A DNA stretch of 64,000 bases from Mesobacterium_A hydrothermale (GTDB lineage Bacteria > Pseudomonadota > Alphaproteobacteria > Rhodobacterales > Rhodobacteraceae): NCBI RefSeq assembly GCF_035818635.1, contig NZ_JAYLLH010000016.1:1-64000 (forward strand). Direction: 5' to 3'. The notes beneath the pieces were generated by a model that had not been told where the DNA came from, searched no databases, and saw nothing but the letters and a program-made list of their open reading frames with translations. A program made the translations under genes and the position numbers. Each line of letters starts with the position of its first letter. The stretch's first letter is position 1. Shown piece after piece: positions 51,178 to 60,302 of this stretch.

Positions 51178-51762
51178 TCACCCGACTTGCGTGCGCCCGC
51201 GCCGGTCCATCCGCAGCGCGGCATAGAGCACGTGGGTGCGCCAGCGACCGTTGATTTGAAGATAGCTTTGGGCAACGCCTTCGTATTTGAAGCCGCTGCG
51301 TTCCAGCAAACCACGAGAGGCGACATTTTCCGGCAGGCAGGCGGCCTCGATCCGGCTCAGGTCCATACGGGCAAAGGCGTGGTGAACCATCGCCTCAATG
51401 GCCTCTTTCATATAGCCGCGCCGGGCATAGGGTTCGCCGATCCAATAGCCCAGCGTACCCGCCTGCGCGGGACCACGGCGGATATTGTCCAGCGTGATCG
51501 CACCGACAAGGTTTTCATCATCGCGGTGGAACAGAAACAGTGGCACCGCGGTACCGCCGGCAATCGCACGGTTGGCCCAGTAAACGCGGTTGGTGAAGCC
51601 CCGTCGGCTCAGGTGATCATCGGCCCAGGTGGGTTCCCATGGGGTCAGGAAATCGGTGCTGTTCATGCGCAGCGCCACCCAGGCATTAAAATCGCCATGT
51701 TGCGGCGGACGCAAGACCAGACGGTCGGTGTCCAGCCGCAGTTTGCGCCGTTTCAGGATCAT
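51178..51762 (-). CDS. RimJ/RimL-type GNAT acetyltransferase
   Basis: A 194-aa GNAT protein of the RimJ group: LRLDTDRLVLRPPQHGDF at the N terminus, GYWIGEPYARRGYMKEAI as the acetyl-CoA loop, and CLPENVASRGLLERSGF. RimJ/L enzymes acetylate ribosomal or other protein N termini. Its ATG overlaps the stop of the M16 peptidase gene by 1 bp. Confidence 0.9.
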   Translation of the reverse strand: MILKRRKLRLDTDRLVLRPPQHGDFNAWVALRMNSTDFLTPWEPTWADDHLSRRGFTNRVYWANRAIAGGTAVPLFLFHRDDENLVGAITLDNIRRGPAQAGTLGYWIGEPYARRGYMKEAIEAMVHHAFARMDLSRIEAACLPENVASRGLLERSGFKYEGVAQSYLQINGRWRTHVLYAALRMDRRGRTQVG

Positions 51763-53024
51763 CAGGCTACCCGGCGCCCCAGCAAATCGTCCAGATCAGG
51801 CGCACCGGAAACCGGACCATAAAGCGCCATTGCCATCGGGGCTGTACGGGCAATGTGATCGGCGAAGGCGCGCACGCCGTCGGCAGTAACGGCATCGATC
51901 CGGGCGACGGTTTCTTCGATCGGCGGGACCTTGCCCCAAATCTGGATCATCCGCGCCAGCCGCTCCGCCCGGCTTGACGGGCTTTCCAACCCCATCAGCA
52001 AACCGGCTTTCATCTGGGCGCGCGCGCGGTCGATCTCGGCCGCGGCCATGTCCTCGGTCGCACGTTTCAGTTCGTCGAACGTCAGGTTGATGAGGTTTCC
52101 AAGATCTTCGGCCCCGGTGCCGGCATAGATCGTTGTCATACCGGTATCGGCATAGGCACCCGTTTGCGCGAAAATCGAATAGCACAGGCCCCGTTTCTCG
52201 CGGATTTCCTGGAAAAGCCGGCTGGACATGCCGCCACCAAGTGCCACGGCATAGATCTGCGCGGTATAGAAATCCGGATCACGATAGCCCGGCCCTTCGA
52301 AGGCAAGGGCCACATGGGCCTGTTCCAACGCCTTGTCACGGCGGGTTTCGCCCCCCACAAACCGGGCCTGTTCAACCTTGGCGTCGTCTCGCGCCGTCAT
52401 GTTGCCGAAGGTTTCCTTCGCCAGGGCAACGATCTGGTCATGATCGACAGCCCCGGCGGCCGACAGGATCAACTGACCGGGGCCATAGTGTTCTGCGACG
52501 AACCTGGCCAGATCATCCCGTCCAAAGCCACGAACGTTGCCGGCCTCGCCAAGGATCGTCTTGCCAAGCGGCTGGTCGGGATAGGCACGGGCCTGAAGCC
52601 AGTCAAAGATGACGTCGTCGGGCGTGTCCAGCGCCTGGCCGATTTCCTGAAGGATCACGTGACGCTCGACTTCGATTTCTCGGGGGTCGAAGACCGGGTT
52701 AAGCAAGATGTCGGATATCACGTCCAGCGCCAGCGCGACGTCGTCTTTCAGAACGCGGGCGTAATAGGCGGTCACCTCGCGCGAGGTATAGGCGTTGATA
52801 TAGCCGCCCACGTCCTCGATCGCTTCGGCGATTTGCAAGGCGCTGCGCGACGCGGTGCCTTTGAATGCCATGTGTTCAAGGAAATGGGCGATCCCGTTCT
52901 GTTCTGGCCGTTCGTGACGACCGCCTGCGGTTACCCAAACGCCGATGGCAGTGGATTGGAGCCCCGGCATGTGTTCGCTGACAATGCGAAAACCGTTGTC
53001 CAGCGTGGTCAGGTCAACTGTCAC
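51762..53024 (-). CDS. M16 family zinc metallopeptidase
   Basis: Mitochondrial-processing-peptidase-like M16B protease, 420 aa. Zinc site HFLEH (47-51) in GIAHFLEHMAFKGT, with the distal Glu in EVERHVILQEIG. The C-terminal half has the inactive-domain fold with RGLCYSIFAQ. GTG 53024 overlaps the thrC stop by 4 bp (GTGA). The thrC-M16-GNAT order is coupled throughout. Confidence 0.94.
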   Translation of the reverse strand: MTVDLTTLDNGFRIVSEHMPGLQSTAIGVWVTAGGRHERPEQNGIAHFLEHMAFKGTASRSALQIAEAIEDVGGYINAYTSREVTAYYARVLKDDVALALDVISDILLNPVFDPREIEVERHVILQEIGQALDTPDDVIFDWLQARAYPDQPLGKTILGEAGNVRGFGRDDLARFVAEHYGPGQLILSAAGAVDHDQIVALAKETFGNMTARDDAKVEQARFVGGETRRDKALEQAHVALAFEGPGYRDPDFYTAQIYAVALGGGMSSRLFQEIREKRGLCYSIFAQTGAYADTGMTTIYAGTGAEDLGNLINLTFDELKRATEDMAAAEIDRARAQMKAGLLMGLESPSSRAERLARMIQIWGKVPPIEETVARIDAVTADGVRAFADHIARTAPMAMALYGPVSGAPDLDDLLGRRVA

Positions 53025-54409
53025 TTCGCGATACGCTCTCTGATCAGGGTTTCCAGTGCAGTCAGGTCGTTGGCGACCTGCGTCACGCGCTCTGGCCGGT
53101 CATAAAGGTCTGCCATGCGCGGGGGAAGGGGCGGGCGGATGCCGCTGGCCTGTTCGACGGCATCGGGGAATTTCGCCGGGTGGGCGGTGGCCAACGTGAT
53201 CATCGGCACGGCCGGATCGCGCAGGTCCTCGGCCACTTTCACGCCGATGGCGGAATGCGGGCACAGCAGCTCGCCCATGGTGGCGTTGGCTTCTGCAATC
53301 ATGGCAAGCGTTTCTTCTTCGCTGACGCGGCCGCTGTCGTACTGGTCGCGCAGCGCTTGAAGTGCGCCTTGAGAGACCTTGAAGCCGCCCGATTTCAATT
53401 CGTCCATCAGTTGCCCCACCGCACTGCCATCGCGGCCATAGGCATCGAACAACGCACGTTCGAAGTTGGACGAGACCTGGATGTCCATCGACGGCGAAAT
53501 CGACGGGTGCACTTCGGACGTGGCGTAGTCGCCCGAGGACAGGCAGCGGTGCAGGATATCGTTCTGGTTCGTGGCGACCACCAGCCTGTCGATGGGCAGC
53601 CCCATGCGCTTGGCGATGTAGCCTGCGAAGATATCGCCAAAGTTGCCGGTGGGCACCGTGAAGCTGACCTTGCGGTCCGGGGCACCCAAGGACACGGCGG
53701 ATGAAAAGTAATAGACGACTTGCGCCAGAACCCGCGCCCAGTTGATGCTGTTCACCCCGGCAAGGCGCACCGCGTCCCGGAAGGTGAAATCGTTGAACAT
53801 GTCCTTCAGGCGGGCCTGGCAGTCGTCGAAGTGCCCGTCCAGCGCCAGCGCGTGCACGTTCGATTCAGACGGCGTGGTCATCTGGCGGCGTTGAACCTCG
53901 GACACGCGGCCATGCGGGTAAAGGATGAACACATCCACCGCGTCCAGCCCCTTGAACGCCTCGATTGCGGCCGACCCGGTATCGCCCGAGGTTGCGCCGA
54001 CGATGGTGACGCGCTCGCCACGGCGGGTCAGCGCCTCTTCAAACAACTGACCGATCAATTGCATGGCGAAATCCTTGAACGCCAGCGTCGGCCCGTGGAA
54101 CAGCTCCAGCAGGAAATGCCCCGGCGCCAGTTGCACCAACGGGGCGCGTGCGCCATGGCCGAACCCGGCATAGGCCTTGGCGATCAGGTCGGCAAACACC
54201 TCGTCAGTGAACCCGTTGCCGATGAAGGGGCGCATGACGCGGAACGCGACGTCTTCATAGGGCAGGCCATGCAGGGCGCGGATATCCTCGGCGCTCATCT
54301 GCGGGATGGTTTCCGGAACATAGAGGCCGCCGTCACGCGCAAGCCCGGACAGCATCGCCTCTTCAAAGCTCAGAACCGGGGCCTTTCCGCGGGTCGAGAT
54401 GTAACGCAT
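53021..54409 (-). CDS. thrC: threonine synthase
   Basis: PLP enzyme converting O-phosphohomoserine to threonine, 462 aa. PLP Lys in PTLAFKDFAMQLIG, the SGDTGSAA phosphate loop (TIVGATSGDTGSAAIEAF) and VPTGNFGDIFAGYIAKRMG are typical of the long, class II threonine synthase. ATG 54409 gives the usual start MRYISTRGKAP. First gene in thrC-M16-GNAT; it lies 5 bp after surf1 and may be read together with the cta operon. Confidence 0.97.
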   Translation of the reverse strand: MRYISTRGKAPVLSFEEAMLSGLARDGGLYVPETIPQMSAEDIRALHGLPYEDVAFRVMRPFIGNGFTDEVFADLIAKAYAGFGHGARAPLVQLAPGHFLLELFHGPTLAFKDFAMQLIGQLFEEALTRRGERVTIVGATSGDTGSAAIEAFKGLDAVDVFILYPHGRVSEVQRRQMTTPSESNVHALALDGHFDDCQARLKDMFNDFTFRDAVRLAGVNSINWARVLAQVVYYFSSAVSLGAPDRKVSFTVPTGNFGDIFAGYIAKRMGLPIDRLVVATNQNDILHRCLSSGDYATSEVHPSISPSMDIQVSSNFERALFDAYGRDGSAVGQLMDELKSGGFKVSQGALQALRDQYDSGRVSEEETLAMIAEANATMGELLCPHSAIGVKVAEDLRDPAVPMITLATAHPAKFPDAVEQASGIRPPLPPRMADLYDRPERVTQVANDLTALETLIRERIAK

Positions 54410-54414
54410 GGGCC

Positions 54415-55092
54415 TCAGGCCTCCTTGGGTTTCAGCGTCCGCCGGATAAAATAGGCGGTCATGATCAGCCACACCACGGCCAGCGAATACCAGGTGATGG
54501 CGTATTGCAGGTGATCGTTGGGGATGCCGGCCGTGTCGACCGGCACCGGGCGCAGGCCGGGATCGGCCGGGGTTTCGCGGCGCGCGACGATCAGCACGGG
54601 TTCGGTGCCCAGTTGCGCGGCCATCTGGTCAAGGTCGCGGGCGAACCACATGTTCTTGTTCACATCGTTGTCGGGGGTCGAACTGTTACGGTCGTCTGAC
54701 CAGTGGAGGTTGCCGCTGACGGTCACTTGGCCGATACGGCGCGTCTTGGTCTTGTCCTCGACTGGGACGAAACCGCGGTCAAGAAGGACCTTGCGGCCAT
54801 CGTCCAGCGTCAGCGGCGCGATGATGCGGAACCCTGCGCCGACCTGCTTGATCGACATCAGCACATGCAGTTCCCCTGGGCCGATGGTGCCGGTCAGGTT
54901 GACCGGCTTGTAACGGTCGTTTTCGGGGGCGGGCTGCGCGGGCAGGGGGATCGGGTCACCGGAAATCGTGCTTTCGATCTCAGACAAGATGCCCTGCTTC
55001 CAAGCCAGCCGCTGAATCTGCCATGTTCCCAGCCAGACCAGAATTCCGGCGCCGATCAGGCCGAAGAGCAGGGGGGCTAGGATGCGTTTCAA
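54415..55092 (-). CDS. surf1: SURF1 family cytochrome oxidase assembly protein
   Basis: Inner-membrane protein that helps insert haem a into aa3 oxidase. The 225-aa protein has two terminal membrane helices (about 5-22 and 199-216) around a periplasmic domain, with LGTWQIQRL, LLDRGFVP and NDHLQYAITWYSLA as SURF1 signatures. No ATG fits: TTG 55092 is used, with GAGG upstream. It follows ctaE by 156 bp with a terminator in between, so it may have a separate promoter or depend on read-through. Confidence 0.93.
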   Translation of the reverse strand: MKRILAPLLFGLIGAGILVWLGTWQIQRLAWKQGILSEIESTISGDPIPLPAQPAPENDRYKPVNLTGTIGPGELHVLMSIKQVGAGFRIIAPLTLDDGRKVLLDRGFVPVEDKTKTRRIGQVTVSGNLHWSDDRNSSTPDNDVNKNMWFARDLDQMAAQLGTEPVLIVARRETPADPGLRPVPVDTAGIPNDHLQYAITWYSLAVVWLIMTAYFIRRTLKPKEA

Positions 55093-55177
55093 TTGCGTGC
55101 CTCGGGTCGCGTGTTATCTGGCCCGCTTTACCCGACCCAAGGGGCGGGCTTCAACCGCCTTGCGGTCGCGGAGCCTT

Positions 55178-55209
55178 ATAAAAAACGCCCCGCCAGGTTG
55201 GCGGGGCGT
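55178..55209 (-). terminator. Terminator of the ctaCBGE operon
   Basis: Perfect 10-bp stem (55185-55194 with 55200-55209, loop AGGTT) and a TTTTTT run on the minus strand, 39 bp past the ctaE stop. Confidence 0.93.
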
Positions 55210-55248
55210 CAGTGTTCGCGCGTTTCCTGTTGTTATTCTGTGTTCGGC

Positions 55249-56055
55249 TCAGCCGCCCCAGATATAGACCGCGGCAAAGAGGAACAGCCAGACCACGTCG
55301 ACGAAGTGCCAGTACCACGCCGCCGCTTCAAAGCCGAGGTGGCTTTCGGGGGTGAAATGTCCGCGCATCGTGCGCAGCATGCAAATGAACAGGAAGATCG
55401 TCCCGATGATCACATGCGCACCGTGGAACCCGGTCGCCATGAAGAAGTTCGCGCCGTAGATGTTGCCGGCAAAACCGAACGCGGCGTGGCTGTATTCATA
55501 AGCCTGGAACACGGTAAAGATCAGGCCCAGAACAACGGCGATGGCCAGACCGGAGACCATGTCTTTGCGGTTGTTTTCGTGAACCAGTGCGTGGTGCGCC
55601 CACGTCGCAGCGGCGCCTGAGCACAGCAGGATCAGGGTGTTGATCAGCGGCAGGTGCCAAGGGTCGAACGTCTCAATCCCGGCAGGCGGCCAGACGCCGT
55701 CGATCGCCGGGCTCAGGCCGTCGGGGTTCATCGGGTACATGGCGTGCTTGAAGAAGCTCCAGAACCATGCGGCGAAGAACATGACCTCGGACATGATGAA
55801 CAGGATGAAGCCATAGCGCAGGCCGATCAGCACCACGGGGGTATGATCGCCGGCTTGGTTTTCGGCAATGGTTTCCGACCACCAGCCAAACATCACGTAC
55901 AGGACGCCGACAAAGCCAATCAGGAAGATCCACGGGGCCGACCCGTGGAACAGCTTTACGGCTCCAAACAGCATGATGAACGCGAACACCGAACCCAGGA
56001 AGGGCCAGATGGAGGGGCTCAGAATGTGATAATCGTGGTTTTTCGCATGCGCCAT
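55249..56055 (-). CDS. ctaE: aa3-type cytochrome c oxidase subunit III
   Basis: Seven-helix subunit III of the aa3 oxidase, 268 aa, which keeps proton uptake active. MAHAKNHDYHILSPSIWPF is the alphaproteobacterial N terminus, and GFHGAHVIIGTIFL and AAWYWHFVDVVWLFLF are family signatures. Last structural gene of ctaC-ctaB-coxF-like-ctaG-ctaE. Subunit I (ctaD) is not in the window. Confidence 0.97.
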   Translation of the reverse strand: MAHAKNHDYHILSPSIWPFLGSVFAFIMLFGAVKLFHGSAPWIFLIGFVGVLYVMFGWWSETIAENQAGDHTPVVLIGLRYGFILFIMSEVMFFAAWFWSFFKHAMYPMNPDGLSPAIDGVWPPAGIETFDPWHLPLINTLILLCSGAAATWAHHALVHENNRKDMVSGLAIAVVLGLIFTVFQAYEYSHAAFGFAGNIYGANFFMATGFHGAHVIIGTIFLFICMLRTMRGHFTPESHLGFEAAAWYWHFVDVVWLFLFAAVYIWGG

Positions 56056-56081
56056 GTAATTGGTTCCCTCGTTGGCTGGCG

Positions 56082-56663
56082 TCAGTTGACGGTTTTGTCC
56101 TGCTCCACCTTCAGTCCGGCCTGAACCTCTTCGGGCAAGTCGATCTGGTGGAAGGTGTAAGACAGGGTAATGTGCTTGGTGTACTTCGCGTCGCGGTCGT
56201 CGACGATTTCGGGATCGACATAGAAAGTCACCGGCATCTGGACGCGCTCACCCGGCATCAGGATTTGCTCTTCGAAGCAGAAGCACTGGATCTTATAAAA
56301 GAACCCGCCTGCCTCGTAGGGCGTGACGTTATAGCTGGCCGAACCGGCGACCGGCTTGTCCGTCGGGTTATACGCCTCGTAGAAGGCCAGCCCCGTTTCG
56401 CCGATGCGCAGGGTCATTTCCCGAACGACGGGTTTGAATTCCCACGGAAAGTCACGTTCCTTCGACGCATCGAAGCGGATGGTGATTTCGCGGTCGAGGA
56501 TTACGTCGCTGCCGGCATCCGCCACGTTTGTTGCGCCACCAAAACCGGTGACGCGACAAAACCAGTCATAGAACGGCACGGATGCCCAGGCGAGCGATCC
56601 CATGATGACAACGACGCCGACAGTTTGAGCGACGGTTTTCTGTGGTCCGGACAGGTTTTTCAC
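56082..56663 (-). CDS. ctaG: cytochrome c oxidase assembly protein CtaG (Cox11), copper chaperone
   Basis: Delivers Cu(I) to the CuB site of subunit I. The 193-aa protein has one N-terminal membrane anchor (about 12-30) and the copper-binding QCFCFEEQ (Cys127, Cys129). Starts with GTG at 56663, overlapping the upstream small gene by 4 bp (GTGA). It lies 26 bp before ctaE. Confidence 0.96.
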   Translation of the reverse strand: MKNLSGPQKTVAQTVGVVVIMGSLAWASVPFYDWFCRVTGFGGATNVADAGSDVILDREITIRFDASKERDFPWEFKPVVREMTLRIGETGLAFYEAYNPTDKPVAGSASYNVTPYEAGGFFYKIQCFCFEEQILMPGERVQMPVTFYVDPEIVDDRDAKYTKHITLSYTFHQIDLPEEVQAGLKVEQDKTVN

Positions 56664-56824
56664 TGGCTTTGCTCCTGTGTCGTTCCAATCCGTTCAAAGC
56701 CGCCACGGGTCACTTTGACCACAGTCAGGCCAAGGACCAGTACAATGAAGCTTGCCAGCAACAGGGCGACGCCCACGTTGCGACCGTGACGGCGACGGTG
56801 GATTTCATGTTGATGGGAAATCAT
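56660..56824 (-). CDS. 54-aa membrane protein between ctaB and ctaG (CoxF-like by position)
   Basis: A 54-aa single-span protein: basic N terminus MISHQHEIHRRRHGRN, one helix (about 17-37, VGVALLLASFIVLVLGLTVV), then KVTRGGFERIG. It overlaps ctaB by 4 bp (ATGA) and ctaG by 4 bp (GTGA), so it is surely translated with them. Similarly placed small membrane proteins are known in the cox operons of rhizobia (CoxF). Probably an assembly factor of aa3 oxidase; the function is inferred from context only. Confidence 0.88.
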   Translation of the reverse strand: MISHQHEIHRRRHGRNVGVALLLASFIVLVLGLTVVKVTRGGFERIGTTQEQSQ

Positions 56825-57774
56825 GCCCAGCCTCCCATGCCAAAGCGTTCCAGCCCGGCTTCCAGCAGGATCGCGCCGAAATGCGCAAAAAGATACAGAA
56901 GCGACAGCTTGAAGAACCGCTTTTCGATGGCAAAGTTGTCGGCCTCGCTGTCGTCTTCGTTCCGGCGCCAGATTTGCACGGCACCTTTGACGAACAGCGC
57001 GTTAAGCACCACGGCCACAGCCAGGTAGACTGGCCCGCCGATGGATGTGAAGGCGGTCCCGACAGCCAGAACGGCCAGCAAAAGGGTGTAGACGAGAATA
57101 TGGATGCGGGTCGCGCGGCGACCGTGGGTCACGGTCAGCATCGGAACCTTGGCGTCGTCATAGTCGTTGCGCATGAACAGCGCCAGCGCCCAGAAATGCG
57201 GCGGCGTCCACATGAAGGTCAGGCAGAACATCAGCACGGATTCGACACTGATCCCGCCAGTGGCCACGGCCCAGCCGATCATCGGGGGAAACGCCCCGGC
57301 GGCACCGCCGATCACGATGTTCTGCGGCGTCCAGCGCTTCAGCCACATCGTGTAGATGACCACGTAAAAGAATATGGTGAAAGCCAGCAGCCCCCCGGCC
57401 ACCCAATTGGCGGCGAGACCCAGGAACATGACCGAAAACCCCGACAGCGCCAGGCCCAGAGCCAGCGCCTCGCCCGGCTGGACCTTGCCAGCAGGGATCG
57501 GGCGCTTTTGCGTGCGGCGCATCACGGCGTCAATATCGGCATCCCACCACATGTTCAAAGCACCGGATGCGCCGCCACCGATGGCGATGAACAGGATGGC
57601 GCAGAAGGCAATATAGGGGTGAACGGGTACGGGTGCTGCCAGCAATCCGACCAGCGCAGTGAACACCACCAGCGTCATGACGCGGGGCTTCAGAAGGGCG
57701 AAATAATCACCCAGCTGCGCCTCGGGGCCATAGGCATCGGTCTTTGCGCCGGTGTTGATGCTGGTATCGCTCAT
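56821..57774 (-). CDS. ctaB: protoheme IX farnesyltransferase (haem o synthase)
   Basis: Attaches a farnesyl group to haem b to make haem o, the precursor of haem a. The 317-aa protein has nine or so membrane helices, the first Asp-rich motif NMWWDADIDAVMRRT and the second region DYDDAKVPM. ATG 57774 has GAGG upstream. It is translationally coupled to the small gene downstream. Confidence 0.96.
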   Translation of the reverse strand: MSDTSINTGAKTDAYGPEAQLGDYFALLKPRVMTLVVFTALVGLLAAPVPVHPYIAFCAILFIAIGGGASGALNMWWDADIDAVMRRTQKRPIPAGKVQPGEALALGLALSGFSVMFLGLAANWVAGGLLAFTIFFYVVIYTMWLKRWTPQNIVIGGAAGAFPPMIGWAVATGGISVESVLMFCLTFMWTPPHFWALALFMRNDYDDAKVPMLTVTHGRRATRIHILVYTLLLAVLAVGTAFTSIGGPVYLAVAVVLNALFVKGAVQIWRRNEDDSEADNFAIEKRFFKLSLLYLFAHFGAILLEAGLERFGMGGWA

Positions 57775-57806
57775 TTCTGAACCTCTGTGGGGGGGGCATT
57801 TCGGAA

Positions 57807-57831
57807 ACGGGCGGGGGCTGGCCCCGCCCGT
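57807..57831 (-). other. Stem-loop between ctaC and ctaB
   Basis: A perfect 10-bp GC-rich stem (57807-57816 with 57822-57831) lies 7 bp past the ctaC stop and has no T-run. It probably reduces read-through or stabilises the ctaC message, which would give more subunit II than assembly factor. Confidence 0.75.
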
Positions 57832-57837
57832 CACGTC

Positions 57838-58680
57838 TTAGTTGGCGGCGGCCACGTCAAAGTCGAGCGGCTTGCCGGCGTATTCGTCGATCGCACCGCG
57901 CAGCCAGTTGTCATAGGTTTCCTGGCTGACGACCTTGACGGTGATCGGCATGTAGGCGTGGTCCTTGCCGCAAAGCTCCGAGCACTGGCCAAAGTACACG
58001 CCTTCCTTGTCGGCCTTGAACCAAAGTTCCGCCAGACGGCCGGGAACTGCGTCCTGCTTCACGCCGAAGGCCGGAATGGTCCAGGAGTGGATCACGTCGG
58101 CGCCGGTCACCTGCATCACGACGGTCTTGTTGACGGGCACGACAACCGCGGTGTCGGTGGCCAGAAGGTACAGGCTGTTGTCATAGCCGTAGTCAGCCAG
58201 TTCGTCCTTCGCCAGCATGAAACTGTCGAACGCGAATTCGTGGTCGACGTATTCATAGCCCCAGTACCACTGGTACCCGGTCACCTTGATGGTCAGGTCG
58301 GCTTCGGGGATTTCCTGCTGCTTGAACAGAACCGGCAGCGAGAACGCACCGATGAACACCAGGATCACGATCGGGATCACCGTCCAGGCGATTTCAATCG
58401 GGGTGTTGTGGGTAAAGGTCGACGGGTTTGGGTTCGCACGACGGTTGAAGCGGATGAACGAATAGACCATCAGCCCGACCACGAACAGGACGATGGCAGT
58501 GATGATCACCAGGATCAGGCCGTCCAGCCACTGAAGATCGTGCGCGAGTTCGGTCGCCGCCGGCTGGAAGCCAAGCCCGCCCTGATGCGGTTTGCCGATG
58601 ATCTCAAGCCCGTCCTGCGCAAAGGCGGGAACGGCGGAAAAGGCACTGAAGAGGCCCAGGGACAAGGAAGTCAGTCGCAT
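57838..58680 (-). CDS. ctaC: aa3-type cytochrome c oxidase subunit II
   Basis: CuA-containing subunit II, which accepts electrons from cytochrome c. The 280-aa protein has a signal peptide (1-21, ending AFAQ), two membrane helices (about 55-75 and 92-112) and the CuA site GQCSELCGKDHAYM. First gene of the cta operon. A perfect FNR palindrome lies 170 bp upstream at 58850-58863. Confidence 0.97.
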   Translation of the reverse strand: MRLTSLSLGLFSAFSAVPAFAQDGLEIIGKPHQGGLGFQPAATELAHDLQWLDGLILVIITAIVLFVVGLMVYSFIRFNRRANPNPSTFTHNTPIEIAWTVIPIVILVFIGAFSLPVLFKQQEIPEADLTIKVTGYQWYWGYEYVDHEFAFDSFMLAKDELADYGYDNSLYLLATDTAVVVPVNKTVVMQVTGADVIHSWTIPAFGVKQDAVPGRLAELWFKADKEGVYFGQCSELCGKDHAYMPITVKVVSQETYDNWLRGAIDEYAGKPLDFDVAAAN

Positions 58681-58849
58681 AGTTCACCCTGATCGGTTGC
58701 GTGTCTGTCATAGGAAAAAGCCGTGAGAGCGGCGAATCTGCGATTCGACGTTCCACAACTCGCTCTCTCCCCATTGAGTTGTCTGTGTTTAGAAACCATA
58801 TTCTGCCTGCCACCGGAAGATTTTTGCTTGCGGCAAAACGGCGCTTTTT

Positions 58850-58863
58850 TTGATCTAGATCAA
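58850..58863. promoter_or_regulatory. FNR/FnrL box between ctaC and tldD
   Basis: TTGATCTAGATCAA is a perfect 14-bp palindrome matching the FNR consensus on both halves. It ends 17 bp before the tldD ATG and starts 169 bp before the ctaC ATG. So close to tldD it would act as a repressor site there, or it controls a cta promoter in the 58681-58850 interval. Confidence 0.85.
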
Positions 58864-58880
58864 ACATAAGGGGAATGTCC

Positions 58881-60302
58881 ATGGCCGAAACCGCTTTCCG
58901 CCCGTTCGAAACCACGCTGGATCCGGTGAAAACCCGGGCGATTCTGCGCGAGGCGTTGGATGGGGCCGAAGATGGAGAGCTGTTTCTGGAACGTCGCCGG
59001 GGCGAAATGGTGGTGTTTGACGATGGCCGGATCAAGACAGCCAGCTACGACGCCTCTGAAGGATTCGGGCTGCGTGCGGTCAAGGGCGAAGTCGCAGGCT
59101 ATGCCCATTCCACCGAGATCAGCGAATCCGCGATCAAGCGCGCGGCAGAAACCGCGCGTCTGGCGGTGGGCGATGGTGGTGGTACATGGGCCGAGGCGCC
59201 GGCGGGAACCAACCGCAAACTGTACACCGACGCCGATCCGATTTCCGGGCACAGCTTTCCGGTCAAGGTCGAAACCTTAAGAGAGATTGACGCGTTCCTG
59301 CGGGATCTGGAGCCCCGCGTGGTGCAGGTCAGCGCGTCAATCGCCGCTTCGTTGCAAGAGGTGGTGATCCTGCGCCCCGATGGCATTCAGGTCAGCGACA
59401 CGCGTCCGATGACCCGCGTCAATGTAAGCGTGATCGTCGAGGAAAACGGCCGCCGCGAGTCCGGCACCGCCGGGGGCGGGGGCCGGGTGCTGCTCGATGG
59501 GTTGCTGGACCCAGCCGATTGGCAGGCCAAGGCACGCGAGGCGCTTCGGATTGCGTTGGTCAACCTGTCTGCGGAACCTGCGCCGGCCGGGGTGATGGAT
59601 ATCGTGCTGGGACCGGGCTGGCCCGGCATTCTGCTGCACGAAGCCGTGGGCCACGGGCTGGAAGGCGACTTCAACCGCAAGGGCAGTTCCGCCTTCGCTG
59701 GGCTGATGGGACAGCAAGTGGCGGCCAGAGGGGTCACCGTTCTGGACGATGGCACCATACCGGACCGTCGCGGCTCGATCACAGTCGATGACGAAGGCAC
59801 CCCTGCCGGCAAGAACGTTCTGATCGAGGATGGTGTGCTTGTCGGCTTTATGCAGGACCGGCAAAACGCCCGCCTGATGGGGGTGGAACCCACCGGAAAC
59901 GGGCGCCGCGAATCCTATGCGCATATCCCGATGCCGCGGATGACCAATACCTACATGCTGGGCGGCGATGCCGATCCGGGCGATATTGTGGCCGATCTGA
60001 AAGACGGCATCTGGGCTGTGGGCTTTGGCGGCGGTCAGGTCGATATCACCAATGGCAAGTTCGTGTTCAGCTGCACCGAAGCCTACCGTGTCAAGAACGG
60101 CAAGGTCGGTGCTCCGGTGAAGGGGGCCACCTTGATCGGGGATGGCGCAACCGCCCTGCAACAGATCCGCGCCCTGGGCAATGACATGGCGCTTGACCCG
60201 GGCATGGGCAACTGTGGTAAACAAGGGCAATGGGTGCCTGTGGGCGTCGGCCAGCCGACGGTCATGATCGGTGGGCTGACAGTAGGAGGTGCGCAAGCAT
60301 GA
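58881..60302 (+). CDS. tldD: TldD-type metalloprotease
   Basis: Zinc metalloprotease of the TldD/PmbA family, which in E. coli matures microcin B17 and degrades unfolded peptides with TldE. The 473-aa protein has the HExxxH zinc site HEAVGH (253-258) in LLHEAVGHGLEGDF. ATG 58881 is preferred since AGGGG lies 8 bp upstream; ATG 58875 is too close to that site. It is coupled by 4 bp to a small membrane protein gene. No pmbA/tldE is seen in the window. Confidence 0.95.
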   Translation: MAETAFRPFETTLDPVKTRAILREALDGAEDGELFLERRRGEMVVFDDGRIKTASYDASEGFGLRAVKGEVAGYAHSTEISESAIKRAAETARLAVGDGGGTWAEAPAGTNRKLYTDADPISGHSFPVKVETLREIDAFLRDLEPRVVQVSASIAASLQEVVILRPDGIQVSDTRPMTRVNVSVIVEENGRRESGTAGGGGRVLLDGLLDPADWQAKAREALRIALVNLSAEPAPAGVMDIVLGPGWPGILLHEAVGHGLEGDFNRKGSSAFAGLMGQQVAARGVTVLDDGTIPDRRGSITVDDEGTPAGKNVLIEDGVLVGFMQDRQNARLMGVEPTGNGRRESYAHIPMPRMTNTYMLGGDADPGDIVADLKDGIWAVGFGGGQVDITNGKFVFSCTEAYRVKNGKVGAPVKGATLIGDGATALQQIRALGNDMALDPGMGNCGKQGQWVPVGVGQPTVMIGGLTVGGAQA

